64,000 nt of DNA from Chelonoidis abingdonii (taxonomy: Eukaryota > Chordata > Testudines > Testudinidae). The stretch spans positions 26,205,829 to 26,269,828 of the forward strand of contig NC_133770.1 of NCBI RefSeq assembly GCF_003597395.2. The letters are read 5' to 3'. Under the pieces are notes generated by a model. The model was not told the origin of the DNA. It saw nothing but the letters and a program-made list of their open reading frames with translations, and did not search any database. A program made the position numbers and the translations under genes. Below are positions 11,313-23,400 of the stretch, piece after piece. Each line of letters starts with the position of its first letter. The stretch's first letter is position 1.

Positions 11313-11965
11313 TCACATCCTCACTGGGCTGGAAGGCTCACCATGAACGTTTGTGTCTATGTATCTCAGGAGAGCTCCTTCCTGCTTAGATAGAAAAGTT
11401 CCTTTGCTTTCTTTCTTTTTCTGAATGCTGCCCCAGAGGGGCGTTTTCTTCTTTCACTCATTACTGCTGTTCTGTGCCAGCTAAGTGGCTCTCAACACTC
11501 AGTTGAGGGGACAAATAAGCAGGCTGGTAGCAGGGCCTGAGTGAGGGAAGATATCAGCGTCTTAGGGCCTAACTGGCTCTTACTACTTCAGTTTACTGCT
11601 TGTTCTCCTCAAGTGGGTTCAGGGAAGTAGCAGAAACAGGAAGCTGCCTGAGAACTTGGAGTTAATCAGTCCAGGCTCCTGGGGGCTGAAGTACATCAGA
11701 GGCTCCTCCTTTTCTCTCTCTTCCTGCAGCTCCTGCTGCTTTCTATTATTCCCTCTCACCTTTTCTCCTGCCTGCCCATTATGTCTCTTGTGCCCTCCTT
11801 CCTCCAGCACAGCACTCCACCATCTCTGTGCATCTAGAGCAGAGAGAATACATATGCACCAGCAGCAGACACAATTTTCTACACTCTGGGTCATAGCGGC
11901 GCCCCCCCCACACTCTGGCACCTGAGGCGACTGCCTCAGTTCGCCTCATGGTAAGGCCAGCCCTG

Positions 11966-13679
11966 TTTATTTATTATTCAAAATTATTTCCTCTGTTGTA
12001 TCTGCAGCTAAATCTTGGTCTGGAAATCATTCACAAATAGCTGGAGAGAATTCTCTGTTAAACATTCAAGATGTCTTGGTTAATTTTTACTGGACACATA
12101 AGTCACATAGTATCATCAGAGTTACTGCACTGTGTGTTTCTTGACACACACTAGACAACCTAAAAAGTATGTGGCTCCTCTCATATGACAAGGACCCTCA
12201 GGACATGATGGTAGATATAACTTAGACTTTCAAAAATAGTTGATAAAATCCCTAGCAAGAGGTTTTTCTGGAGAGGTAGAGGTCTGTCACAGGTTAGAAA
12301 CTGATCAAAAGGTAGAAAGAGTAAGAAATAGATGTTCAATTTTCAACATGAAAGGGGGTTAATAGCTGGTTGCTCCTAGTATATGCAGTAAGAGTGGTGT
12401 TATTTAATGTAATTATCAATGATTTGGATGAGGTGATGAAAATGTTCATAGGGCACCATCTAAAGAGAGAACTGTAGAAACTTCAGGAGAAAAAAGTACG
12501 GTTAGGAAATTGAGCAACACAGTAGTTTGATGTAGAACTATTTGGACTTCTCACACACACATTGATGATTTCTAAATTAACTGTAACTAGTCAGGGAAAA
12601 GATCTAGAAGACACAATTCAAATAATAAACTGATGATCAGTAGACTGATCTAGTATGGCAGTTCTTATTTTCCAGTATGTTTACCGTCACAATTTTTGAA
12701 ATGCTTAAGTTTGGAAGGTAACATGCTGCCCTAATATAGATCAGTGTTTGCAATGAGAGATTCAAATTCTCAGAACTGTACTTGATTTATGGCTAAATCC
12801 TATCATTTCACACACACACACACACACAATTCACTATGAGAGCAATACATGGGCTATTAAATTGTACAGAACAAAATGTATATGAAATTTCATGGGACAT
12901 TTGCTATGTTCTCCAGGCATGAATTCTATAAAAGATTTATTTCACAAAGAACATTCAAGGTTGGCAAGTGCCACCACTTTGCTCCTCATTCGCGATCATT
13001 TGGTTTTTAGGTACCCTTGGCCAAATAGTATCCCTTAGATCCACATGCAGGAGTTAGCCTTCAGGTGAAATTTTCTTCCTTATATGCAAAACTGGGGATC
13101 AGTCAGAGACTTTTAGGTAACATGGTCCAGACCACCTATCTTTAAAGATTCAGGCTCTGATTATGATGCTTCTTGAGTTTTATAAGGCAGAACTGTTTAA
13201 TTTTTTACAGTTCTGTACTTTCTAATAATCTCTTTTTTCTGGGACACTCCTAAACATATAGCCATGAACACTCTGCATTCGGGTCAATAAGGTGATTATT
13301 CCCCCCTTTCTGCTTGAGAATCCCAGGCTGCAGCACAGCCTGTTGAGCCAGCTTCTAAAGAAAGTCCAGACTGATGTAATTGTCTTCTTCATTCCCCCAC
13401 GGTGAGGATTTTATTGCTATGATGAGCCTCTTTCAATGGCCCAGCAGATCAAACAGATGCTAGGTCATGCGCATAACAGTGCAAAACATGTGCTAATCTG
13501 CCAGGTCTAATTTATGCCATCACAGAAATGTACTTATCAAAACAATCATAAAATGAATACAGCTAACGTGTTTGTCAGCAATCATCTGTCTAGGTTTCTA
13601 GTCAGTAAGACTGACTTTATGACTGTCTTTATAAATGAATTAATAGGAAACAGTAATGACTACTGTGATGCTGGTGGAC
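11966..13679. other. Mostly unassigned, with a decayed CR1-like patch and a CA repeat
   Basis: At about 12215-12470 the wording gactttcaaaaatagttgat and ttatttaatgtaattatcaa then tgatttgga resembles the CR1 reverse-transcriptase region, but heavily decayed. A (CA)n microsatellite lies at about 12810-12829. The remainder shows no gene or repeat that I can support. Confidence 0.35.
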
Positions 13680-14779
13680 TAGGTGCCAGCTCATGCCAAG
13701 GACCTTAGGCCTCAGGTGGACACTATCAAATGCATAGCTGGAAACCAGTCTGACTCACCTGTGTGTTAGTATTGATAACATAGATATAGACTTGTAACAA
13801 TGTGTTTAGACTTTATGAAAAGCTTGTAAATTGCTGCATGAATTAATCTCACTTACAATATCTGTAACCCATGCTATAAGGTAATACTTAAGTGTTTCTT
13901 CTGTGACTGTAAAAATGTTTGATCTGAAACTGTCAATATGGTCAGGAAATAAATATCACCAAGTGTGAAATACATTATGCTGTTGGACTCTAAGGCTTTG
14001 TCTGCACTACACAGCTTTTAGTGACATGGCTGTTTTGCCACAGCCCTGCTGCTAAAAGTCATGCAGTGTAGCAGCTGTTTGTCAGCTCTCCTGCCAAAAG
14101 AAAACTTCCACCCCCAACCAGTGGCATTTGCATTATCAGCAAGAGAGCCTAAGGCTTTGTCTACACTGGCAATTGAATGACAAAACTTTTGTCTTTCAAA
14201 GGTGTTAGCTCCTCTCCTCCCCCCGAAAGACGTAAGTTTTGCCAAATTTTGCCAATGTGAACAGCACATTGTCAGCTGGAGTGCTGTCCTGCAGACAATG
14301 CAAATGCTGCTCATTGGAGATGAAAGTTTTTTGTCAACAGGACAGCCAACAAACAGCAGCTACACTGCACAAATTTTAGCACCAGGGCTGTGATGACACA
14401 GCCATGTCGCTAAAAGCTGTGTAGTGTAGACAAAACCTAAGAGGCAAGATTCTTAAACATCAGCAAAAGATCCCCAGGATTAACCAGGGTTAGCCATAAA
14501 GGATTCATAGAGCTGGCTTATTTCAGCAGCTCTATCACCATCTGAAAGCTAAGATGGAAACTTGTGTGTATGTATGTTTAATTGTTTTAACTTTGTAAAT
14601 AACTCTGTTAATAAATCCTTAGTTAGTTTACTATAGGATTGGCTACAAATGTCTTTGATGTGAGATCTAAGGTGAAAATTGACCTAGGATAAATGACTGA
14701 TCCTTTGGGACTAGGAGTAACCTAATATTTTGTGATTTTGGGTGTAAAGTGACCATCTATCACAGATAGACAAGGTGTG
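13680..14779 (+). mobile_element. LTR-like turtle repeat split by a foldback element
   Basis: The two halves, about 13680-13990 and 14442-14779, read as one repeat interrupted at 13991. The left half contains aggaaataaatatcaccaag (possible polyadenylation signal) and the right half contains tgttaataaatccttagtta. I recognise the sequence as a turtle dispersed repeat, probably an LTR. Its outer ends are uncertain. Confidence 0.45.
13991..14441. repeat. Foldback element containing a second foldback
   Basis: The outer arms are about 13991-14148 and 14285-14441. ctaaggctttgtctgcacta on the left pairs with the complement of tagtgtagacaaaacctaag on the right, and homology continues for about 150 bases per arm. 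In the middle a second element begins with ctaaggctttgtctacactg at 14151. Its own arms (ggcaattgaatgacaaaact and the complement of aagttttgccaaattttgcc) also pair. There is no coding capacity. Ends of the type 'ggctttgtctacac' are shared with 38014-38294 and 63808-64000. Confidence 0.85.
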
Positions 14780-14903
14780 TAGGATGACCAGATGTCCTGA
14801 TTTTATAGGCACAGTCCCTATTTTGGGGGCTTTTTCTTATATAGGCTCCTATTACCTCCCGTCCCCTGTCCCAATTTTTCACACTTGCTGTCTAGTCACC
14901 GTA
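14780..14903. mobile_element. 124-bp MITE with mariner-like TA ends
   Basis: taggatgaccaga at the left pairs with tctagtcaccgta at the right. The interior (gtcctgattttataggcac, cttatataggctcctattac, gtcccaatttttcacacttg) is a short turtle MITE I recognise. TA bases at each end fit Tc1/mariner-type insertion. Confidence 0.75.
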
Positions 14904-15020
14904 AAGGTGGGTGAGGTAATAGCTTTTACTGGACCAAGCTGATCCAATAAAAGATATCACCTCACCTATCTTAGCTCCCTGATATCCTGGAACCGACATG
15001 GTAACAACAACACTGCATAC
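14904..15020. repeat. Truncated copy of the hairpin family at 2657-2858
   Basis: ggtgaggtaatagcttttac and tggaccaagc are followed directly by gatccaataaaagatatcac. Most of both arms and the loop have been deleted. The tail aaccgacatggtaacaacaa then cactgcatac is a familiar end of this family. Confidence 0.6.
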
Positions 15021-16282
15021 ATCTATCACGGAGTCAAGCTTGCCTGGGTGCCAAGTCAGATCAGAATGTCCAAGAGGACTGTATGTGACTTCATGTTAAG
15101 GCTGCATAGTGCCTGAGGAGTTTACAGGTGACACGTGAAATCTAATTATAGAACTCACAGCTGGTATGGGGCTTGTGCCCTGCTTCTTAACAGTCTGTCC
15201 TGAGCTTGGTATTCTCACTCATGAGCCATTCTAGACAGCATGATAGCTATCAATTTATTATTTAAGCAATGTTTGGGATTAATTTGTATATTTCACAGGT
15301 AATGGTGTAGATGTAATAATGTCTATAGTCTAATTTTCAGGTTAAATCTGCACTAGAGGCTACCTCTAACAGATAATCCCCTACTTTGGGAGACTATTTT
15401 GAAGTATTCATTGCAGATTGGAGAAACTCAGTAATTCTGCTTCAGAGGGTTTGTGTGAATATATTTCTTCAGTTTTGATCTTCATGTGTTCACAACTTAT
15501 CCCTGATCCTTAGTGAGTTTCAGTTTTGGGGATCAGCAAACTCAAGCTCCGAAAGCAAATGTCATCCAGAATCAAGACACTTTATCTGATTTCACATCAT
15601 ATCCAATCCAAACAGCTAATTAAAGGTGTCAATGCAAGACTGTAAATCAATCCATGGCCACTGGAAAGCCGGGTTTTCTTGAAGGGGTCATTAACTTGTA
15701 AAATCTGACACTGAACTTGGCCTGAGTTTCAAATTAATAATCCACCCCTAAACCCGACGTCTCACATCTTTTCACTTTGTTCTGTGAGCCGATTTCAACA
15801 CCCTGCTCCTGTGCCTTGTTCTGCCTTCCTATGGTCTGAAGAAGACACTGATTCTAAGACGCTTGCCTTTTCTTACTGTTACAATGTAAGAAAAGCACGA
15901 CAGCACCATTTTTGCATTAAAAGCAATTGCCTACCACTTTGTAGTGTTCTCCATTTTACAGCTAGGTTCCTTTGAATGAGGCTTAAGATGATAGAAATGA
16001 GCTAGAGCATGGAACACTGAGGAGAGTTTAGTTTCCTTCCATTTTTTAAAATGAAAGGACTTTGCTACATATTTTTGTGATGTCTGAAATAAGTTAAGCT
16101 ATCAGAAAGTTTCCTCCTTTCCTTTATTGCCAACCACAAATGTTAAAAACTTACAAGCCAGTGCCCCCCTCAAGAAAAAAATCATGAGATTTTCATAAAA
16201 CTCATAATGTTGAGAATCTTTATCATTTGCTTCTAGGTTTTGGCCTCAAGCTGCCCTCATGTCACCTTTTTGAACTCTTCTC
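15021..16282. other. About 1.3 kb without a recognised gene
   Basis: No reading frame longer than 63 residues and no family motif. I could not assign a repeat with confidence. Confidence 0.4.
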
Positions 16283-17540
16283 TGCAACCATGGGCACATC
16301 TGCACTGCATTTTAAAATCTGCGGCAGCAAGTCTCAGAGCATGGGCCTGTAATAAACGTCTGTCTCAAATCTGGACTTAGAGTTCAGCATCTGAGTGTTT
16401 ACTGTGAACCTTCCCCAAGCTTATACCCAGCTTGCATCTATCTCGCTGCCACCAGACAGGAATATAGCGCCTGCCTCGCTCTGGTCCCCCCAGACTTTCC
16501 CTGAAGAAACCCCCCAAGACCCAGACCCCTGGGTCTCCCTATCTCATCCTCCAGCTTCCCCCCCTTTCCTGGGTGTAGCCGTGGATGCTATACTTCACTC
16601 CTTGAATACAACCGGAGAGGCAATCTAGCTTCCCCGAGCTATGCATTCACTAGTCAGCTCTCACAAAGATTCCCCTCCCTTTGTCCTGTAGCCTTTTCCC
16701 GCCTTGGACAATAGGAGGTGAGGACCAGAGTTTGGGCTTTTCCTCCCACCCTCTAGCCTGTCACCGATATAACAGAGCTCTCTGCCACAGAGATTCCTCT
16801 CCCCTCTGCCTCACTAGGAAAAAAACTTCCACAAGTTTTAAAAGAAAACTTTATATTATATAAAAGAAATACAAAACAATAATAATGCATTAAGAGATCA
16901 ATACAGGCGTGCTTATAGAAAATATGAATAAACAGTCTGATTTAAAGATAGCCCCATTTAAATAGTCCAGCACAGTACACCACACACATGTAAATACAAA
17001 TCAAAGCTCATCACAGCCGAATTACTTTGTTCCTTTTGTACTCACAGATGTTAGGAGAAACTTTGAAAGAAGATGGAGTTAGACGAAAAACTTGTTTACT
17101 GACAGCCGAGGAAAACAAAAAAGACCCAACACAAACCAAAAACCTCCAGAGGTTCCCCCCTCCCTTACTTTTGAAAATCCTGTTTCCTGATTGGTCCTCT
17201 GGTCAGGTGTTTGGTTCCCTTTGTAAACCCTTAACAGTAAAAGAAAATTAACCCTTACCTTACCTATCTACTTATGACAGGGCCCACAGACCTGGGCTTC
17301 TGGGGCTTGCATTATGATGCTAAAAATAGCTGTGTAGATGTTGTCACTTGGCCTTTGAAACCATCCCCCTCCCCCTTCCCATCCCATCCCTGGAATTTAG
17401 ATCCTGAGCTCCAGCCTAAGTCTGAATGTCTATACAGCTGTTTTCAGTGCTGTAGTGGGAGATCCAAGGACTCAAGTCTGTATATCCAACCTCTGAAACT
17501 CACTGCTGTATGTTTTAAAACATAGTATATCGCACAAGGG
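16283..17540. repeat. MITE-like repeat interrupted by a solo LTR
   Basis: The left part (gggcacatctgcactgcatt then ttaaaatctg, about 16283-16347) joins in sense to 17280 onward (gggcccacagacctgggctt). Before the insertion the text would have read 'gcatgggcccacagacctggg'. Motifs such as agctgtgtagatgttgtcac and catgttttaaaa complements near 17510-17523 fit the 'tgtctacact' MITE group of turtles. Confidence 0.5.
16348..17279 (-). mobile_element. Solo LTR, 932 bp, perfect 5-bp target duplication
   Basis: The element begins tgtaataaacgtctgtctca and ends tacctatctacttatgaca. gggcc flanks it at 16343-16347 and 17280-17284. It is the same family as 33134-34038. Both have tgctgccacca, a run of gtccccccagactttccctg type and the tail cttatgaca. 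The CCAAT-type signal is read on the minus strand (attggtcctctggtcaggtg is its complement), so the LTR probably points left. Reading frames in it are not genes. Confidence 0.85.
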
Positions 17541-17699
17541 CTAGTAATTTAGTGGGATTTTTTTTATTTTTAATGAAAATTGGGATTCCCATGTAATCTC
17601 ATAACTCCAGGAGCTTCAGCTTTAAGAAAAACAGCAAATATTATGAAACTTGTGGTAAAAATATGAGAGTTTTCATTCCCAATGTTAAAGGCCTGACTC

Positions 17700-17955
17700 A
17701 AAAGCCAATTAGGTGAATGGAAAAATCCGTGGCTGGCCTGTGCTAGTCGACTTGACCTTGGGCTGCGGCAGGGCTGTTTCATTGCTGTGTAGACTTTTGG
17801 GCTCGGGCTAGAGGTGGGAGGGTCCCATAGCTCAGGTTCCAGCCTGAGCCTGCAAGTCTACACAGCAATGAAACATCTCCGCAGGCCAAGTCTCACAAGC
17901 CTGAGTCAGCTGGAAAAGGCCAGCCACAGGTTTTTCTGTGCTGTGTTGACACCCT
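17700..17955. repeat. Foldback element with arms of about 80 bases
   Basis: aatccgtggctggcctgtgc and gggctgtttcattgctgtgt then agacttt on the left pair with the complement of aagtctacacagcaatgaaa and ggccagccacaggtttttct on the right. The centre (gggctcgggctagaggtggg) is GC-rich. It belongs to the turtle group with 'gtgtagac' arms. The left terminal few bases are lost. Confidence 0.8.
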
Positions 17956-18149
17956 AAGAGATATGGGTTTTGGAGTTTACAGCCTATTGAGATGCATGGG
18001 GCAGCCTATACCTCTGAGAGCTATTGTTTCAGGCCATTTGCAAACTCAGTCAGATATTTCTTAATTGATTACTCCCACTCCATGTTTTCAAGCTTTTCTT
18101 TGCTACCACGAGTGCTAGAAACTTAGACCATGTCGACACTATAAAATTA

Positions 18150-18437
18150 TGACAGGTTTCAGAGTAGCAGCCATGTTAATCTGTATCTACAAAAAGAACA
18201 GGAGTACTTGTCGCACCTTAGAGACTAACAAATTTATTTGAGCATAAGCTTCCATGGACTACAGCCCACTTCGTCAGATGCATAGAATGCAATATATAAT
18301 AAGGAGATATATATAGATACAGAACATGAAAAGGTGGAAGTAGCCATACCAACTCTAAGAGGCTAATTAAGATGAGCGATTATCAGCAGGAGAAAAAAAA
18401 CTTTTGTAGTGATACTCAAGATTGCCCATTTCAGACA
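18150..18437 (+). repeat. Turtle dispersed repeat, left part
   Basis: gacaggtttcagagtagcag, agaacaggagtacttgtcgc, accttagagactaacaaatt, tatttgagcataagcttcca and cagatgcatagaatg form a repeat seen throughout turtle genomes. It is broken at 18438 by an LTR and resumes at 19251. A short relative lies at 48747-48835. I cannot assign its class safely. Confidence 0.7.
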
Positions 18438-19250
18438 TGTCAAGGTTCCTTCCCCACTCTGAACTTTAGGGTACAAATGTGGGGACCTGTATGGACCCTT
18501 CTAAGCTTAATTATTAGCTTAGATCTGGTAACTCTGCCACCATCCAGAAATTAGTGTCTGGAGCACTTCCTGTCCCCCCAAAACTATCCCCTCCCTGGGT
18601 GGCCTTGAGGGACTTCACCAATTCCCTGGTGAACACAGATCCAAACCCCTTGGATCTTAAAACAACGAGAAATTAACCATCCCGCGCGCTCTTCGTTCCC
18701 ATCCAATAGCCTGGTGGGTCCTAGAATCCATCTCCTTGGATGCTTACAAAAGGAAAAAAATATCAATCAAGGTTTCTAAGCATTTAGCTTTTGAATTAAA
18801 GAAGAAGGTAAAAATCATCTCTGTAAAATCAGGATGGAAAATACTTTACAGGGTAATCAAATCCATATAGCCCAGAGGAACCCCCTCTAGCCTTAGGTTC
18901 AAAGTTACAGCAAGCAGAGGTAAAATCCTCTCAGCAAAAAAAGGACATTTACAGGTTGAGAAAACAAAAATAAGACTAATCCGCCTTGCCTGGCTATTAC
19001 TTACAATTTTGAAATATGAGCGACTGATTCAGAAAGATTTGGAGAGCCTGGATTAATGTCTGGTCCCTCTTAGTCCCAAGAGCAAACAACCACCAAAACA
19101 AAAAGCACAAACAAAGGCTTCCCTCCACCACGATTTGAAAATATCTTGTCCCCTTATTTGTCCTCTGGTCAGGTGGCAGCCAGGTTCACTGAGCTTCTTA
19201 ACCCTTTACAGGTAAAAGAGGCATTAACCCTTAACTATCTCTTTATGACA
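18438..19250 (-). mobile_element. Solo LTR, 813 bp, same family as 16348 and 33134
   Basis: The ends are tgtcaaggttccttccccac and taactatctctttatgaca. The flanks are agaca (18433-18437) and aaaca (19251-19255), a 5-bp duplication with one mismatch. The interior carries ttagcttagatctggtaact then ctgccacca, shared with the other copies. It lies inside the turtle repeat starting at 18150, whose sequence continues on the right. Confidence 0.85.
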
Positions 19251-19590
19251 AAACAGTTGACAAGAGATGTGAGGATACTTAACATGGGGAAATAGATTCA
19301 ATTTGTGTAATGACTCAGCCATTCCCAGTCTCTATTCAAGTCTAAATTAATGGTATCTAGTTTGCATATGAATTCCATTAAATCTTTTCATGTTCTGTAT
19401 GTATACATATCTCCTTACGGTCAACACTTTTTCACCTACTCATGTAGCAGCTGCTGCATGTTGGCATTGCACTTGCATGAGGGGGAGTGGGAGATATTGA
19501 AATTTTCAAAGCTGGCCTTGTTGAACATTACAACAGCAACTGCTATAGGCAACGAGTTAATGGGGAAATAATTATATAAGAGGAGTTAAG
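19251..19590 (+). repeat. Turtle dispersed repeat, right part
   Basis: acagttgacaagagatgtga, ggatacttaacatggggaaa, tagattcaatttgtgtaatg and tctattcaagtctaaattaa continue the repeat begun at 18150. The end near 19400-19590 is uncertain. Confidence 0.55.
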
Positions 19591-22500
19591 ATTTGAGCTG
19601 ACCTCTGTAGAATTTTTCTTTATACCATGAGGTTCAGTATTTGTCCTAGTGAGAGGGTATATATTTACAGATTGTATGGTCATGGAAGCAAATAGCTAAG
19701 AGATGTTTAATAGATTTGACATGCTGCATATCACCATAATATTGATCCCTGTTTACCTAGGGAATTTTTCTCTGTTTTTTAGTAAAGCTATGGACTTCTT
19801 AACCTCAAAATTGTATGCAGCCATCAATTGCCAGAGGGATTTTTGAAGCAAAGTGACAATTATGAATGAGATAAGAAAACATTTGCAGAGACTTGTTAAT
19901 GCATCACTTGAGGGTAAAAGAGGTATAACACAGAACATAAAAGAAGCACCTAATTTCCTAGCATTGTTATTGTTGCACATATTGCTTACAGGTACAATAT
20001 TTACACAGATTGCTTTGTGTGTGTCCCTGAGAAACCATGCCTACTAGGAAACAGTTGTTTGGTTGCCATGACATTGAAGACTGGTTGCCTGCTATCTGTC
20101 TGAAGTGTAGCTGATCAGCCACGGCATTAGGAAGTTGCTTTGTACTACTTTAGAAGACTGATGTATTTTGTATTTATTTTGAAATCCTTAGAAAAGTCAC
20201 TTAACTTTTCCCTTGGAAGTTTGGATTGTACCCCCCTCCCCATTGATTGCTATTATAAAGAGGGACTTCACTCATTTTAACAACACTGCACCAAAATCAA
20301 CTCTAACGTAACTCTACTGAAGTCAAAAGAGTTATACCAGGATTAATTTGGTCCACTTTGTTCTTTTGGGGACAGATTTTTAATGCCATTTCTCATATTG
20401 AAAGGTACCTTATTCCACAAGTAGACCTCTTAATTTCAATTGGACTACTCACAAAGAAAATAGCAGTAATATGCTCTAGTTGATAAGATACTGGACTTGG
20501 ACTCTGGTTCCATATTCATCTCAGCTTCAGACTTTCTTTGGGATCTAGGGTAAGCCAATTAATATAGCCTGTTCCTCAGTTCCCCATCTTCTATATCACA
20601 CAGTGGTGTTGTGAAGGTAAAACCTACAAATGTCTGTGGGACACTCAGATACTACAGTGATGAGAGCCATTTAAGTAACTAGACAGAAAGAATATGTCCT
20701 TTCATGGTTTGGTTATTATTTCTCATAGACAGAATTTTGCAGCCAGAGTTTTTCTAGACTCTGTTCTTTGTCCTGGTTACCAGTGACATTCTTGCCTATG
20801 TTTTAAAGTTGTACTTTAACACAGAAGACCTCACATCAGTTTTGGACCTGGTTATACAGTAAATATTGTCTCTATTCTGTGGTGCACCTTAAGGTCAAAC
20901 AATGCTGGCTTTTGATGGTATAAAATCTTTACATTTTTTTGGCCTCTTAGTACCATGCCGTCTGTATTTAGGGCAGTTTGTCTGCCTTGGCTTATAACAT
21001 TACAAGTCTTACAATAGTTTTAGATTTAATTCTACTTTCCATTTTATGAGCCTAATTTATCTTTTCTGTAATTTATCTGAGATGTGCATATTACTGTGAA
21101 GTGTCTTGGGATGCATAGTATAAGAGGTACTGTACAAGAACAGTAGTTCTTATTAGAGTGAACTGCAACAAGACAGATTAAACATTCAATTAAACAAGAA
21201 ATTTGCCCACGTAAAAAGCTCAGAGGAAACAGCTTAACAATTCATTGTTATGAGGTATTAAAGTTTTTAGAATTAATTATTCTAAAAATTCATCTACTTT
21301 GCTTACAGGTAAAATAACTCAGCTGTCTCAGAAAAAACGAAGAGCAGCCAAGTGTTCATTACAAAAATTTCTAGTGTACAAAACTGGCTATCTACGTAGA
21401 AGTCTGTACTTCTTTCCAAGGGTTAAAAAGTTTGGCACAGAGTCGCTTACAGCAGGCGACTACAGTATGTTCTAAGCCACCTTTCTGATTCATTATATGT
21501 TTGGGTTAATGTTGTTGGATTAGCACTAAACATTAATGTTTTCTTAAAATTCGCATGATTACTTTAATACTCTGCAACTGTGATCAGGTTCTGTAATGCT
21601 ATGAAAGAGAGTGATATGATACATGGCTAAGTCTCACACATATGAGTATGATATATGAGTCTCACAATAGAAGTATGATATATTTTCAACAAAACTGGGC
21701 AAAGGTATTTTCAAAATGCTCACTTATGTGATAACACTTCAAAGTCAATCTGTGCCGATGGGAGATTTTGTGTTCAGCTCGCATAATTAAATTGTTTTCA
21801 GGCTGCAGGAAATGTTTGCATTTGTAATTCGCCAAGGAGTCAAGATGCTCAAAGAATGACACTTTTTGGATTTTCTTTCTGCATTCTTTAAATCCTTGAT
21901 ATTGTGTCGAGTGTTCTTTTTTTAAACATTGATTATCTTTGGTTTTATGCCTTAGATCACCATGAGAACAATGATGAGTTTTATGCATAGTCTTGGAAAT
22001 CTGTACCTAATTGACAGATTTCATTTGTTTCTGGTGAATTGCAAGTAGGGCTTTGCAGACAAGCACTTGACCCTAGGGGGTTTATTTATTTATTATTTAT
22101 TCTTTTTAAAATGTTGATTTATTTATGATGCTATGAAATAATTACAGATAAACATTCTTTTGTGTGTGTGTGTAAAACCCATTAGCTTATCAGACCAGGG
22201 ACTGTCTTCTTGTTTTGTGCCTGTGTAGTGCTTAGGACAATGGATCTGGGTAGAGTACCTGAAGTGCCATCACAATAAAAATAAATAACTATACATAACA
22301 ATAAGTATGTTAGGCACTCATGACATATTTATCTACCTAAATGGGCTATCTGTATGATACAGTTATAAGAACAAATTCTGCCTGGTGTGTTCATGAATGT
22401 TCAGTGAAGGAGAAAGTGTCAGAAGCCTTTTGACCTCTATGCAGACCAGGTAAAGGCCAAGATGATTTCCAGTCCCTGTGCTTAGAGGAGTGCAAGAGCT

Positions 22501-22635
22501 GCTCCTTTCTCCTCCCCTAGGACTATATAGTACGCCAAAAGAGGCAGGAAAGAAATGAAACAAACTGTTTCCCCTCCCCCACCCTGCTACTACACATTAC
22601 CCTTACATTCAGGCGCTAACTGTGTGATGAACGGG
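19591..22635. other. Mostly unassigned, with SINE-like fragments
   Basis: About 20285-20345 resembles a small turtle repeat with 'ctgaagtcaaaagagttata'. About 20510-20690 is MIR-like (gggatctagggtaagccaat, cctgttcctcagttccccat). About 21075-21150 carries gaagtgtcttgggatgcata, common in vertebrate repeats. 22186-22290 is another fragment of the repeat at 3120. A T-rich stretch and short (GT)n run lie at 22078-22172. No gene is recognised. Confidence 0.4.
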
Positions 22636-23400
22636 GAGCGGCTCTGTAATAATTTATTAATATTGTATATTGACCTGGTTAATGGGATGTTCATTGTGTG
22701 AATATAATGGTTTAGTTCAAAAGCGAGCTGTAAGGAAAACTAGCAGCGAGGAAATAGAGTAGTGCAAGATAAATCACAACTCTGCAAATACTTGAGGATT
22801 ATTACAAAACAATGAGGATTATTACAAGAAAATGCCTGGTAACCATAGATCAAAGGGAGTATAGCAGTTTAAAAAGTGACTCTCTGAAGACAGGGTGGGT
22901 AGTTGTTGGGGAGTTGTTTGGGAAGTAACCAGGCTGTGAGAGAGGTACATGCTGGATGTCTGAAGAAATCCGGCCTGCCAGTGCTACCAGTAAGGGAAGG
23001 GAAGCCTTAGGTAAGCCAGACGTGCAGATTTTTTTTTTGTTTTAAAATAATTTTTCTCTAAATGCTTTGTACCTATGATAAAAATAAGTTATGCCTGGGT
23101 TTAAGGTGGTTCTCTGGTCACTGCATCCACCACTGCTCACAGACTCCTGAGGGGAAGAACCACAGGTGTCAAACCCAGCCAGACCTGCTGGGTAAGCACG
23201 GTTGATACACAAGGTATTTTAGCCAGAGCCTGCTCTAAGAGTGGGAGAATTGCAGAACTGAACCCTGGGATAGGTAAAGGGACAAGACCTGACACTTCAG
23301 GTAGTGCACTCAGAGCCCAGAAAAGAGACAGAGGTAGAGCTAGTCCTGTAAACATGAGAGTCTGCACAACAGTCTCTGTGCACCTGGTAGCCTCATGCCT
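22636..23400. repeat. LTR-like repeat copy A (related to 29341-30080)
   Basis: Blocks shared in order with 29341-30080 include gctctgtaataa, ggtttagttcaaaagcgagc (ggtttagtttaataggcggc in copy B), gctgtaaggaaaac, ttaggtaagccagacgtg, acagactcctgaggggaaga, tgccaaacccag-type text and tagctagtcctgtaa-type text. Both copies lie in the same orientation. Exact ends and class are not established. An ERV LTR with adjacent leader is my best guess. Confidence 0.55.

Larger units (their letters stand above)
6665..11965 (-). mobile_element. hAT DNA transposon (ZMYM1/DUF4371-like), 5.3 kb, with nested insertions
   Basis: The left end is cagggccgac and the right end is gccagccctg, an inverted pair typical of hAT elements. 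The flanks are tttatttg (6657-6664) and tttattta (11966-11973), a 7/8 match to an 8-bp target duplication. Both ends carry a subterminal 'ggcacctgagg' motif. Between them a transposase runs on the minus strand from about 11312 to 6850. It is interrupted by an ERV-like insertion, a MITE and a solo LTR. Gene order inside is N-terminal region, TTF zinc finger, catalytic core, hAT dimerisation region. Stops and frameshifts make it inactive. Confidence 0.85.

Noticed and set aside
12810..12829. (CA)n tract as a regulatory signal
   Set aside because: An ordinary microsatellite with nothing around it to suggest function.
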